The notes under the pieces were generated by a model. That model had not been told where the DNA came from. It saw only the letters and a program-made list of their open reading frames with translations, and did no database searches. From Salipiger bermudensis (lineage in GTDB: Bacteria > Pseudomonadota > Alphaproteobacteria > Rhodobacterales > Rhodobacteraceae), in NCBI RefSeq assembly GCF_020171625.1, contig NZ_JAIUZY010000005.1, positions 372,001 through 436,000 on the forward strand: a stretch of DNA of 64,000 bases, read 5' to 3'. Shown here in pieces: positions 28,700-37,051 of this stretch (position 1 is the stretch's first letter; the number at the start of each line of letters is the position of its first letter). The position numbers and the translations under genes are program-made.

Positions 28700-30241
28700 T
28701 CAGCCCTTGAAGCGCTTGATCTCACCGGATTTGAGCCGGCCGACATAGCTCGCCAGCTCGCGCTTCACGATCGGCATCAGCAGGTAGAGCGCGATCACGT
28801 TGACCACCGCCATCGAGAACAGCATGGCGTCGGAGAAGTCGATCACCGGGCCAAGATTGGCCGAGGCGCCGATCACGATGAACAGGCAGAAGATCAGCTT
28901 GAAGATGGTCTCCTTGGCCGCACCCTCGCCGAACATGTAGGTCCACGCCTTCAGCCCGTAATAGCTCCACGAGATCATCGTCGAGAAGGCGAAGAGCACC
29001 ACCGCGATGGCCAGCAGCGCCGGGAACCACGAGAAGGCCTGCGCATAGGCCGCCGAGGTCAGCTCGACGCCCGCGACCTCTCCGGCGGTCGAGATCCGCC
29101 CGGCTTCGGCATTCCAGACATAGAGCCCGGTCTCGGGATCGACGTTGAGCACCCCGGTGATGACGATCACCAGCGCGGTCATGGTGCAGATCACCACCGT
29201 GTCGATGAACGGCTCGAGCAGGGCGACATAGCCTTCCGTCACCGGCTCCTTGGTGCGCACCGCCGAGTGGGCGATGGCGGCCGAGCCGATGCCCGCCTCG
29301 TTGGAAAAGGCGGCGCGACGGAAGCCCTGGATCAGCGCCCCGGTGAAGCCGCCCAGCACGCCGAGGCCGGTGAAGGCACCCTCGAAGATGCGTCCGAAGG
29401 CCCAGCCGATCTGGTCGAAATTCATCAACAGAATGATCAGAGAGACGCCGACATAGAAGATGCCCATGAACGGCACCACCTTCTCGGTCACCTGGGCGAT
29501 CGACTTGATGCCGCCCACGATGACGAGGAAGGTCACCACGGCGAGGATCAGGCCGGTGATCCAGCCCGGATAGTCGCCCAGCACGCCCGAGAGCTGCGCG
29601 TGCGCCTGATTGGCCTGGAACATGTTGCCGCCGCCGAGGGCGCCGAGAATGGTGAAGATGCAGAACAGGATCGCGAAGACCTTGCCGCCCGGCAGGCCGC
29701 GTTCCTTGAAGCCCTTGACCATGTAGTACATCGGGCCGCCCGAGACGCGCCCGTCGGGATACTCGTTGCGGTATTTCACGCCGAGGGTGCATTCGGTGAA
29801 CTTGGTCGCCATCCCGAACAGGCCCGCCATGACCATCCAGAAGGTGGCGCCCGGTCCGCCGATGCCGACCGCGACCGCGACCCCGGCGATATTGCCGAGA
29901 CCGACGGTGCCCGAAAGCGCCGTGGCGAGCGCTTGGAAATGGCTGACCTCGCCGGCGTCATCCGGGTCGGAGTAGTCGCCTTTCACCAGCGAGATCGAAT
30001 GCGCGAAGCCGCGCAGCTGGATGGCGCCGAAATAGATCGTGAAGACCAGCGCGGCGACCACGAGCCAGAGCGCAATCCACGAGAAGTTGGTGCCGGGCAG
30101 ATCCGCGAAGATGAGCGCCACGTACCAGCCGGTATAGTCGGCGAAGATCGTGTTGATGGTTTCGTCGATGCCCTGCGCCGCGGCCTGAACGGGCAGGAGC
30201 ACGGCAACGAGCGCGACGAGCGAAGCAATACGATTGAACAA
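28700..30241 (-). CDS. Alanine/glycine:cation symporter family protein (AGCS)
   Basis: 513 residues with about 11 membrane helices. AGCS signatures are present: F-Q-A-L-A-T-A-L-S-G-T-V-G-L-G-N-I-A-G-V, P-G-A-T-F-W-M, the conserved K-Y-R block after C-T-L-G, G-G-P-M-Y-Y, and F-S-N-E-A-G-I-G-S-A. It imports small amino acids with Na+. The N-terminal hydrophobic stretch ending V-Q-A-A-A-Q looks like an additional signal-like segment. It lies 18 bp downstream of the universal stress gene, so the two probably form one operon. Confidence 0.92.
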   Translation of the reverse strand: MFNRIASLVALVAVLLPVQAAAQGIDETINTIFADYTGWYVALIFADLPGTNFSWIALWLVVAALVFTIYFGAIQLRGFAHSISLVKGDYSDPDDAGEVSHFQALATALSGTVGLGNIAGVAVAVGIGGPGATFWMVMAGLFGMATKFTECTLGVKYRNEYPDGRVSGGPMYYMVKGFKERGLPGGKVFAILFCIFTILGALGGGNMFQANQAHAQLSGVLGDYPGWITGLILAVVTFLVIVGGIKSIAQVTEKVVPFMGIFYVGVSLIILLMNFDQIGWAFGRIFEGAFTGLGVLGGFTGALIQGFRRAAFSNEAGIGSAAIAHSAVRTKEPVTEGYVALLEPFIDTVVICTMTALVIVITGVLNVDPETGLYVWNAEAGRISTAGEVAGVELTSAAYAQAFSWFPALLAIAVVLFAFSTMISWSYYGLKAWTYMFGEGAAKETIFKLIFCLFIVIGASANLGPVIDFSDAMLFSMAVVNVIALYLLMPIVKRELASYVGRLKSGEIKRFKG

Positions 30242-30259
30242 GGGACTGTCTCCTCGGGC

Positions 30260-30697
30260 TCAGGGAACGATGACGGTGGGAACCGGTGCAAGCTGGGCAA
30301 GCCCCAGCGTCACCGAGCCGAAGACCCGCGCGGCCATCGACTGGGAGCCGGAGCGCCCGACATAGATCACCGTGGCGCTGGCCTTGCGGGTTTCCTCGAG
30401 GATCAGCTCGACGACCTGCCCGTAGCGGATCACGCCATCGGCGACGACGCCCGCCGCCTCGCATTTCTGCAATGCCGGGGCCATCACCACCTCGTTGGCG
30501 CGCGACAGCTCCTGCTTGCGGCGACCATGCCGCTCCTCGACCTCCTGCGGCGTCAGGAAGGAATAGGCGGACCATTCCAGAACATGCACCAGCAGCAGCT
30601 TCGCGCCCTCGGCCTTGGCCCGGATCATCGCGTAATCGAGCACCGCCGGATCGTCGGGATCGCCCTCGAAGGCGACGACGAACGTCTCTGAACTCAT
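30260..30697 (-). CDS. Universal stress protein (UspA family)
   Basis: 145 residues, one Usp domain: V-V-A-F-E-G-D-P-D-D-P-A-V-L-D-Y-A at the N-terminus, L-L-L-V-H-V-L, and the C-terminal nucleotide motif V-G-R-S-G-S-Q-S-M-A-A-R-V-F-G-S-V-T with P-V-P-T-V-I-V-P at the end. Such proteins bind ATP and modulate stress physiology or a partner transporter. Fused or adjacent Usp-transporter pairs are common, and it directly precedes the AGCS symporter. I chose the ATG at 30697; one at 30706 is equally possible. The leader just upstream is rich in CAA-type triplets. Confidence 0.88.
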   Translation of the reverse strand: MSSETFVVAFEGDPDDPAVLDYAMIRAKAEGAKLLLVHVLEWSAYSFLTPQEVEERHGRRKQELSRANEVVMAPALQKCEAAGVVADGVIRYGQVVELILEETRKASATVIYVGRSGSQSMAARVFGSVTLGLAQLAPVPTVIVP

Positions 30698-30984
30698 TTC
30701 AACCATCCCCGTTGTTGTCGTGTTGTTGTTGTGTTTGGCGCGGCGCGCTTGGTGGCGCCGTGCAGGAGTTAATGCTCGACGACAATCCTCCAAAAAGCCA
30801 AGAATTTTTTTCTGATCAACCTAGAATTGTCATTCTGTCGCGCATCGGATGCGGGGACATCCAAGACCGGAGCGCGAAAAACACCTTTTTATCAGGAGCG
30901 ATAGGGCTAAGCTGACCGGGGTCGCAGCGTTGAGCGCTGCGGGAAATGGAGGCGGCACTGACCGCGCAAACTTGGAGACCGACC

Positions 30985-31326
30985 ATGGGCAAGAGAGACG
31001 AGCTGATCGAGAAATACGCCGAGGATCTGCGCAGCAAGTGCGGCATGGAGCCTGACATGGCGCTGCTGACCAAGGTGACCATCGGCTGCGGTCCGGCGAT
31101 CTACAACGACGATTCCTCGACCGTGGCATCGAGCCAGCCGGGCGAGCTCGAGACCGTGAAGGACAACTTCCTCGTCAAGAAGCTTGGCCTGTCGGACGGC
31201 CCGGAGCTGATGGACGCGATCAACGCGGTGGTCGAGACCTATGGCCGCTCGGAGCGCAACAAGTACCGCGCCGTGGTCTACTACATGCTGACCAAGCATT
31301 TCGGCAAGGAAGCGGTCTACGCCTGA
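30985..31326 (+). CDS. DUF2853 family protein
   Basis: 113 residues, helical and charged. The start M-G-K-R-D-E-L-I-E-K-Y-A and the block M-A-L-L-T-K-V-T-I-G-C-G-P-A-I-Y with a C-terminal Y-R-A-V-V-Y-Y-M-L are the features I associate with DUF2853, a family of unknown function frequent in Rhodobacterales. GGAG lies 8 bp before the ATG. A hairpin GCAGCG-TTGAG-CGCTGC at about 30925-30941 sits in the leader. The gene is divergent from usp. Confidence 0.8.
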   Translation: MGKRDELIEKYAEDLRSKCGMEPDMALLTKVTIGCGPAIYNDDSSTVASSQPGELETVKDNFLVKKLGLSDGPELMDAINAVVETYGRSERNKYRAVVYYMLTKHFGKEAVYA

Positions 31327-31902
31327 CCGACGCGCGGGGCGGGGCCGGGTGTCCCAGACGGTTGGCCCGTCTTGCGCTGTGCTGGTGCAGACGGAGGCTA
31401 GGGCACCAGCCCCGATGTCTGGCATTTTACGAAGATCGGCTTTGTCGCAGCGGCCGCGGTCAGGTACAAAGGGACAGGGCCAGAATGGCCGGATCCGCAC
31501 CGAACCGTGCGCTGCGTGGGAGCAGCCAAGGGGTGAGAGCGGGGCCCGGCCAGCCCGGGCCCCGTGTCATGAGACGGTGTCTGTGGCGCGAGGCGGTGCT
31601 TGTGACGGCGAGGCTTTAGCCGTGTCGCGAGACCGTGCCTTTGTCGCGAGACCCTACTCGTATCGTGAGGCCGGAACAGAATGCGCTGGGTCGTCCTGCG
31701 CCGCGTTCGGCTGGCCTGAGCGGAACTACCTCTGTCCAGCGACCTGCGCGATCGCCTCGGAACAGCACCAGCCTGCACCGAACCTCTCGCAACCGACTGC
31801 CGCATCGCCACGGCCGAACCGCATCAGTTAGACACGTCGAAGCGCGCTTCTTCCGCGAAATGGCCTCGCCACCAAGGCAGAAGCCGAAGCCGGGCGGTCC
31901 GC
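31327..31902. other. Convergent intergenic region with hairpins and a tandem repeat; no gene seen
   Basis: This 576-bp gap lies between two convergent genes. It holds a hairpin with 8-bp arms GCTGGTGC / GCACCAGC (31381-31410), a strong GC hairpin CGGGGCCCGG / CCGGGCCCCG (31540-31564), and directly after it the 19-bp repeat array listed separately. Frames through it lack ribosome binding sites and protein-like composition. Confidence 0.7.
31565..31679. repeat. Degenerate tandem array, six units of 19 bp (one of 20)
   Basis: Six consecutive units begin TGTCATGAGACG, TGGCGCGAGGCG, TGACGGCGAGGC, TGTCGCGAGACC, TGTCGCGAGACC and TATCGTGAGGCC. The shared core is close to TGTCGCGAGACCGTG. The units are diverged, so the array is old or under selection only for the core. 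Its function is unknown. Confidence 0.8.
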
Positions 31903-32322
31903 CTACGGCGCGAGCCCGGCCATCTCGCAGACCAGCCGCCATTCGGCCTCGGTCACCGGCTGCACCGACAGGCGGGCGCTTTTCACCAGCGCCATCTCCG
32001 AGAGCGCTGGCTCCTGCTTGATCCGGTCCAGCGTGACCGGCGTCTTGGCAGCCTGCACCGCCTTGATGTCGACGCACTCCCAGCGGGGATCATCGGTGCT
32101 GCTGTCGGGGTGGGCCTCGGAGATCACCTCGACGGTGCCCACCACGGCCTTTTCTTTCTGGGAGTGGTAGAAGAAGCCCCGGTCGCCCACCGCCATCTGG
32201 CGCATGAAGTTGCGGGCCTGGTAGTTGCGCACGCCGTCCCATTCCTCGCCCGCATCGCCCTTGGCGACCTGATCCTGCCAGGACCAGGTCGACGGCTCGG
32301 ACTTGAACAGCCAGTAGTTCAT
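31903..32322 (-). CDS. EVE domain-containing protein
   Basis: 139 residues, one EVE domain (PUA-like fold): N-Y-W-L-F-K-S-E-P at the N-terminus, W-D-G-V-R-N-Y-Q-A-R-N-F-M-R, G-D-R-G-F-F-Y-H-S and W-E-C-V-D-I-K. EVE proteins are thought to bind modified nucleobases in DNA or RNA. The ATG at 32322 overlaps the stop of the YciI gene as ATGA and gives the standard N-terminus. The order gpsA-yciI-EVE is a recurring Rhodobacterales arrangement to my recollection. Confidence 0.92.
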   Translation of the reverse strand: MNYWLFKSEPSTWSWQDQVAKGDAGEEWDGVRNYQARNFMRQMAVGDRGFFYHSQKEKAVVGTVEVISEAHPDSSTDDPRWECVDIKAVQAAKTPVTLDRIKQEPALSEMALVKSARLSVQPVTEAEWRLVCEMAGLAP

Positions 32323-32591
32323 CCGATCACCTTGTTCCACGCCACCAGCTCGACGCGCTCGAAGAGGCCCGCCTTGGCGTAGGGGTCGTTGGCCGCCCAG
32401 TCCTGCGCCGCGGTCATGTCGGTCACGTCGAGGATCACCAGGCTGCCCGCCATCTCGCCCGCCTCGTCGAGCAGCGGCCCGGCCTGCGCCACGACACCGG
32501 TCGAGTCGATATAGGCGAGATGGGCATCGCGGTTGTCCTTGCGGGTCTGCAGCGCGTTCGTCTTGTCCTTGGCGATGAGGGCGATCAGCAT
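32319..32591 (-). CDS. YciI family protein
   Basis: 90 residues, a complete YciI domain: M-L-I-A-L-I-A-K-D at the N-terminus, R-D-A-H-L-A-Y-I with the conserved His, G-P-L-L-D-E-A-G-E-M-A-G-S-L, and the catalytic-type Asp in A-N-D-P-Y-A-K-A-G-L-F. Substrate unknown. It starts 1 bp after the gpsA stop and overlaps the EVE gene by 4 bp, so it is in the tsaD-gpsA operon. Confidence 0.9.
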   Translation of the reverse strand: MLIALIAKDKTNALQTRKDNRDAHLAYIDSTGVVAQAGPLLDEAGEMAGSLVILDVTDMTAAQDWAANDPYAKAGLFERVELVAWNKVIG

Positions 32592-32592
32592 G

Positions 32593-33555
32593 TCATTCTT
32601 CCTTCAGTGGTCGGTTGAGCAGGTAGGTGATGGCCTCGGACACGCTGGTGCCGCCGGCGCCAACCTCTTGCACCATGGCGCAGATCGGCAGCTCGATCCC
32701 GAGGCTCTCGGCCAGCCGCGTCACCGCCTCGGCGGTCTTCACACCCTCGACGGTGAGGCTTGGGTCGAAGCGCTCGCGCTTTCCGAGGGAGAGGCCGAAC
32801 CGGTAATTGCGCGACAGCTCGGAGGTGCAGGTCAGCGCCAGATCGCCAAGACCGGACAGGCCGGCAAGGGTTTCGGGCTTTGCGCCCAGCTTGGCGGCAA
32901 GGCGGGTCATCTCGGAGAAGCCACGGGTCATCAGCGCGGCGCGGGCGCTGTCGCCCAGCCCCGCGCCGATGCAGGCGCCGCAGGCGATGGCGATGACGTT
33001 CTTCAGCGCCCCGCCAAGCTCGGCACCGCTGGTATCGGTGGTGCGATAGAGCCGCAGCGCGCCGGTGGAGAGCTGCTGCTGCAGCGCGGCCCCGGTCGCC
33101 TCGTCGCGGCAGGCCAGCGTCAGCGCGGTGGGCAGGTTGCGGGCGATGTCGTCGGCGAAGCTCGGTCCGGTGAGGATCGCCGGGATCGCCTGCGGCTTGG
33201 CATGGGCGATGACACCTGTGGGGCCGGTCAGCTCGCGCAGGTCGAGGCCCTTGCAGCAGGCCACCAGACGCTGTCCGGCAAGCGGGCTTTCGATGCGGGT
33301 CAGCACCGCATGGAGCGACTGCATCGGGACGGCGAGCAGCAGTGTCCCGGCTTGGGCGACGGTCTCGATCTCGGTGCTGGCAGAGATCGCCTCGGGCAGC
33401 GGGATGGCGGGCAGGCGAGGCGCGCGGCGCTCGGTGTTGATCGCGTCGACGGTGGCGGGGTCGCGGGCCCAGATGGTGATCTCGTGGCCCTCCCGCGCGA
33501 GGCTGAGGGCGAGGGCGGTGCCGAAGGCGCCGGCGCCGAGGACCGCGATGCTCAT
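32593..33555 (-). CDS. gpsA: Glycerol-3-phosphate dehydrogenase [NAD(P)+]
   Basis: 320 residues. The N-terminal nucleotide motif [12 protein letters not shown] is followed by [21 protein letters not shown] and the C-terminal catalytic block with [15 protein letters not shown] and [11 protein letters not shown]. It makes glycerol-3-phosphate for phospholipids. It overlaps tsaD by 4 bp. Confidence 0.96.
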   Translation of the reverse strand: MSIAVLGAGAFGTALALSLAREGHEITIWARDPATVDAINTERRAPRLPAIPLPEAISASTEIETVAQAGTLLLAVPMQSLHAVLTRIESPLAGQRLVACCKGLDLRELTGPTGVIAHAKPQAIPAILTGPSFADDIARNLPTALTLACRDEATGAALQQQLSTGALRLYRTTDTSGAELGGALKNVIAIACGACIGAGLGDSARAALMTRGFSEMTRLAAKLGAKPETLAGLSGLGDLALTCTSELSRNYRFGLSLGKRERFDPSLTVEGVKTAEAVTRLAESLGIELPICAMVQEVGAGGTSVSEAITYLLNRPLKEE

Positions 33556-34631
33556 GCCTTGGCCCCCTTCTTGCCGGAGCCCAGAAGCGGCGCGGCGGCC
33601 CGGTCGAGCGGCCAGCGAGGGCGTGCCGAGAGCGCCATGTCGGAGGTCTCGCCCTCGGCCAGAAGCTCGCCCCCGGCATAGGCGATCATCGCGGCGTTGT
33701 CGGTGCAGAGCCTGAGCGGCGGGGCGGTGAAGGTCACGCCGCGCTCGGCGCAGAGCGTCTCGAGCGCGCCGCGAATGGCTCCGTTGGCGGCGACGCCCCC
33801 GGCGATGGCGAAGGCCGGGACGGCGGGGGCCTCGTCCAGATAGAGCGCCAGCGCCCGGCGGGTCTTTTCCGCCAGAACGTCGCGCACCGCGGCCTGGAAC
33901 CCGGCGCAGAGATCGGCGCGGTCGGCCTCGTGCAGGCCGCCCTGCGCCGCGACCAGCTTGTCGCGCATCCGCAGCAGCGCGGTCTTGAGGCCGGAGAAGC
34001 TCAGGTCACAGCCCTCGCGGTCGAGCAGCGGGCGGGGGAAGCGGAAGCGGCTTTCGTCGGCTCCTTTTGCGGCGCTCTCGACCGAAGGGCCGCCGGGTTG
34101 CGGCAGCCCGAGCAGGCGGGCGGTCTTGTCGAACGCCTCGCCCGGGGCGTCGTCGATGGTGCCGCCGAGGCGGGTGAAGTCCTGCGCGCCGCGCACGATC
34201 AGGAACTGGCAGTGCCCGCCGGAGACCAGCAGCATCAGGTAGGGATAGGCCAGCCCGTCGGTCAGCCTCGGCGTCAGCGCGTGCCCGGCAAGGTGGTTCA
34301 CGCCGACGAGCGGCTTGCCGAGCCCCGCCGCCAGCCCCTTGGCCAGCATCACGCCCGACAGCACGCCGCCGATCAGCCCCGGCCCGGCGGTCACCGCGAT
34401 GGCGTCGATGCCGGACAGCGGCAGATCGGCCTCGGCCAGCGCCTGCTCGACGGCAAGATCGAGCTTTTCCGCATGGGCGCGGGCGGCGATCTCGGGCACC
34501 ACGCCGCCAAAGGCCGCGTGCAGCTCGGTCTGGCCCATCACCACCGAGGACAGGATCTCGCGTCCGCGCAGCACGGCGGCGGCGGTGTCATCGCAACTGC
34601 TTTCCAGTCCAAGGATGATCGGATCGGGCAT
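33552..34631 (-). CDS. tsaD: tRNA N6-adenosine threonylcarbamoyltransferase TsaD
   Basis: 359 residues, Kae1/TsaD ASKHA fold. G-L-E-S-S-C-D-D-T at the N-terminus, the metal pair His113 and His117 in [18 protein letters not shown], and late V-A-A-N-G-A-I-R and D-N-A-A-M-I-A. It transfers threonylcarbamoyl to A37 of tRNAs, with TsaB and TsaE (17157-17630). First gene of tsaD-gpsA-yciI-EVE, divergent from hemD. Confidence 0.97.
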   Translation of the reverse strand: MPDPIILGLESSCDDTAAAVLRGREILSSVVMGQTELHAAFGGVVPEIAARAHAEKLDLAVEQALAEADLPLSGIDAIAVTAGPGLIGGVLSGVMLAKGLAAGLGKPLVGVNHLAGHALTPRLTDGLAYPYLMLLVSGGHCQFLIVRGAQDFTRLGGTIDDAPGEAFDKTARLLGLPQPGGPSVESAAKGADESRFRFPRPLLDREGCDLSFSGLKTALLRMRDKLVAAQGGLHEADRADLCAGFQAAVRDVLAEKTRRALALYLDEAPAVPAFAIAGGVAANGAIRGALETLCAERGVTFTAPPLRLCTDNAAMIAYAGGELLAEGETSDMALSARPRWPLDRAAAPLLGSGKKGAKA

Positions 34632-34703
34632 CGGCGGGTCCGTTGCATTGTCGTCCCCTTGCAGCTACCACCTGCTCATCCGCCCCACAATGCCGGAGCG
34701 CCC

Positions 34704-35450
34704 ATGCCCCCGCCCGAGCCCATCCTGCTGCTGACCCGCCCCGAGGCGGCCTCGCGGCAGTTCCTGACGGCGGTGGAGGCGGGCGGGGGGAGCGGATTTC
34801 GCAGCATCATCAGCCCGCTGATCGGCATCGAGGTGACCGGCCCGCTGCCCGATCTGCAGGGCGTCGGCGGGGTGATTTTCACTTCCGCCAACGGCGTGCG
34901 CGCCTATGAAGCGCTTGGCGGGCCGGTGCTGCCGCTGTGCTACACGGTGGGGGACGCCACCGCAGACGCCGCCCGGAACGCGGGATTCGCGCCAAAGATC
35001 GCGGCCGGGGACGCCGCGTCGCTGGTGGCATTGATCCTCGCGGAGGCGCCAGAGGTGCCGCTCCTGCATCTGAGGGGGACGCACGCCCGGGGGGCGGTGG
35101 CCGAGCGTCTGAGGGCCGGAGGGCTCCGCGCCGGAGAGGCGGTGATCTACGATCAGCCTGCACAGGAATTGAGCGCCGCGGCGAAAGCGGCGCTTCAGGG
35201 CGATGCCCCTGTGATCGTTCCGCTTTTCTCTCCGCGCAGCGCGGCCCAGTTTGCCGGGGGCGCCCATGGGGACGCGCCTTTGCTCGTCGTTGCGATGAGC
35301 AGAGATGTGGCCGCGGCGCTTGAGGCGCTATATGTGACTCGACTGGAGATTCTGGCACGGCCCGATGCCAAGGAGATGCGGCGGGTGGTGATTGATTTTC
35401 TGAGGGACCTCGGGGCGCTTGTGAAACCTCGCGGGTCTGTGAAAGGTTAG
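34704..35450 (+). CDS. hemD: Uroporphyrinogen-III synthase
   Basis: 248 residues, HemD fold with little conserved sequence. The recognisable pieces are L-L-L-T-R-P-E-A-A-S at the N-terminus, G-V-I-F-T-S-A-N-G-V-R-A-Y, C-Y-T-V-G-D-A-T-A-D-A-A, and L-L-H-L-R-G then V-I-V-P-L-F-S-P-R-S-A. It closes hydroxymethylbilane to uroporphyrinogen III. The ATG at 34704 has GGAGCG upstream. Divergence from tsaD and the following mitofilin-like and hemY genes match the usual alphaproteobacterial locus. Confidence 0.9.
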   Translation: MPPPEPILLLTRPEAASRQFLTAVEAGGGSGFRSIISPLIGIEVTGPLPDLQGVGGVIFTSANGVRAYEALGGPVLPLCYTVGDATADAARNAGFAPKIAAGDAASLVALILAEAPEVPLLHLRGTHARGAVAERLRAGGLRAGEAVIYDQPAQELSAAAKAALQGDAPVIVPLFSPRSAAQFAGGAHGDAPLLVVAMSRDVAAALEALYVTRLEILARPDAKEMRRVVIDFLRDLGALVKPRGSVKG

Positions 35451-35496
35451 ACAGGCGCGATTACCGTGCCGAAGCAAGATTTTGAAAGGGTGGAGC

Positions 35497-37041
35497 GTGG
35501 CCGACGAAAAAAAGCCAGTGGACGGCACCGAGGAACAGGCGGACGAGGCGAAGTCGCCCGAAACGGAACTGACCCCGGAGACAACCTCGGACGCGGTTGT
35601 GACCGAAGAGGACGACGCCGCGATCGTCTCTGACGCAGAGGACCGCGAGACGCCGGCCACCCCGGACGCGGCCCGCTCCGACGAAGACACCCTCGACGCC
35701 GCTGACGACGCCGCTCCCGGCGATGCCAAGGTGCGCGACGACGCAGAGCTGACCGAGACGGTCTTCGCAGATGGCGAGGACAGCGTGGCCGACACCGGCC
35801 ACGACACCGTGTCCGACAGCGACCTGTCCGACAGCGACGGCCTGGACGCCGAGGGCCGGGACACGCTTTCCGACGACGCGCAGATCCATTCCGCCGGCGA
35901 GGCCGAGATGCTCGCCGCCGACACGCACAGCTCGGAGAGCGAAGCGCGCGCCTCAGACCCGGCCTCGGTGCACGAACGGCTCGCCAGTTCCCGCGCAGCA
36001 TCGGCGGCCTCCGCCACCACTGGCGCGACAACCGCGGAGCGCACGTCGCATGAGACCGTGGTCGAGCGCAGAGGCGGGTTCGTCCCGATGCTGCTGGGTG
36101 GCGTGATCGCGGCCGCGCTGGGGTTCGGCGCGTCGTCCTACCAGTCCGGCACGTGGCCCTTCGAGACCGCGTCCGAGCCCGACAGCTTCCGCGAAGACAC
36201 CACCGCCGCGCTGGACGAGCAGGGCGCGCGCCTCGACGTGCTGGCCGCCGACGTGCAGAGCGCGACGGACACCGCCAACGGCATCGACCTTTCGGAACTC
36301 GAGAGCGCGGTCGAGGGGCTGCGCGCCGATCTTGATGCCGCGTCCGGGTCGTATGACGCACTCGCAGGGCGCATCGACGCCATCGAGCGGCGCCCGATCG
36401 AGGAATCGGTCTCTCCCGAAGCGATGGCCGCCTACGAGAACGAGCTGAACCTGCTGCGCGACGCCATCGCCCAGCAGCGTCAGGAGGTCGAGGAAATGAC
36501 CCAGCAGGCGCTCGATGCCGAATCAAACGCCGAGCAGCAGGCGGCGCTGTCGAAGGCCCGCGCCGCCCTCTCCGAGGTCTACGCCGCGCTGAGCGCCGGC
36601 GCGCCCTATGCCGAAGAGGTCAACACCATCGAAGCCAATGGCGTCTCGGTGCCCGCCGAGCTGTCCGGACCGGCCGGCGACGGCGTTCCGACGCTCTCCG
36701 CGCTCACCGAGGATTACCCCCCGGCGGCGCGCGAGGCGCTGTCGCAGGCACGCAGGCTCGAGAACGACGAGGCCAGCGGCACCCGGCGCTTTGCCACCTT
36801 CCTCGCCGACCAGGTCGGCGCCCGGTCGGTGACGCCCCGCGCGGGCGATGCCCCGGATGCGATCCTGTCGCGGGCCGAGGCGGCGCTGCGGGACGGCGAT
36901 CTGCAACAGGCGCTGACCGAGCTCGAGGCCCTGCCGGACGAGGCCAAGGCACCGCTGTCGGACTGGATGGACCGGGCGCGCACCCGGGTCGCGGCGGTGT
37001 CTGCCGCCGACGGTCTGGCTCAGGAACTGAACAAGGAATAA
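35497..37041 (+). CDS. Mitofilin-like inner membrane protein (COG4223 type)
   Basis: 514 residues. An acidic, Ala/Asp/Glu/Ser-rich disordered N-terminus (about 1-190) precedes one membrane helix (about 194-213), a coiled-coil region with repeated L-E-S/L-D-A heptads (about 225-350) and a helical C-terminal domain with A-A-R-E-A-L-S-Q-A. This is the layout of alphaproteobacterial mitofilin (Mic60) relatives, placed between hemD and hemY. It may shape the cytoplasmic membrane. I prefer the GTG at 35497, with AAAGGG 6 bp upstream. The acidic tail is exceptionally rich in D-S and E-D pairs. Confidence 0.85.
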   Translation: MADEKKPVDGTEEQADEAKSPETELTPETTSDAVVTEEDDAAIVSDAEDRETPATPDAARSDEDTLDAADDAAPGDAKVRDDAELTETVFADGEDSVADTGHDTVSDSDLSDSDGLDAEGRDTLSDDAQIHSAGEAEMLAADTHSSESEARASDPASVHERLASSRAASAASATTGATTAERTSHETVVERRGGFVPMLLGGVIAAALGFGASSYQSGTWPFETASEPDSFREDTTAALDEQGARLDVLAADVQSATDTANGIDLSELESAVEGLRADLDAASGSYDALAGRIDAIERRPIEESVSPEAMAAYENELNLLRDAIAQQRQEVEEMTQQALDAESNAEQQAALSKARAALSEVYAALSAGAPYAEEVNTIEANGVSVPAELSGPAGDGVPTLSALTEDYPPAAREALSQARRLENDEASGTRRFATFLADQVGARSVTPRAGDAPDAILSRAEAALRDGDLQQALTELEALPDEAKAPLSDWMDRARTRVAAVSAADGLAQELNKE

Positions 37042-37051
37042 GGGTCGCACA

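Noticed and set aside
28466-30691. 741-codon + strand frame over the AGCS and usp genes
   Set aside because: Its His/Arg/Asp-rich composition is typical of an antisense shadow, while both minus-strand genes are well identified.
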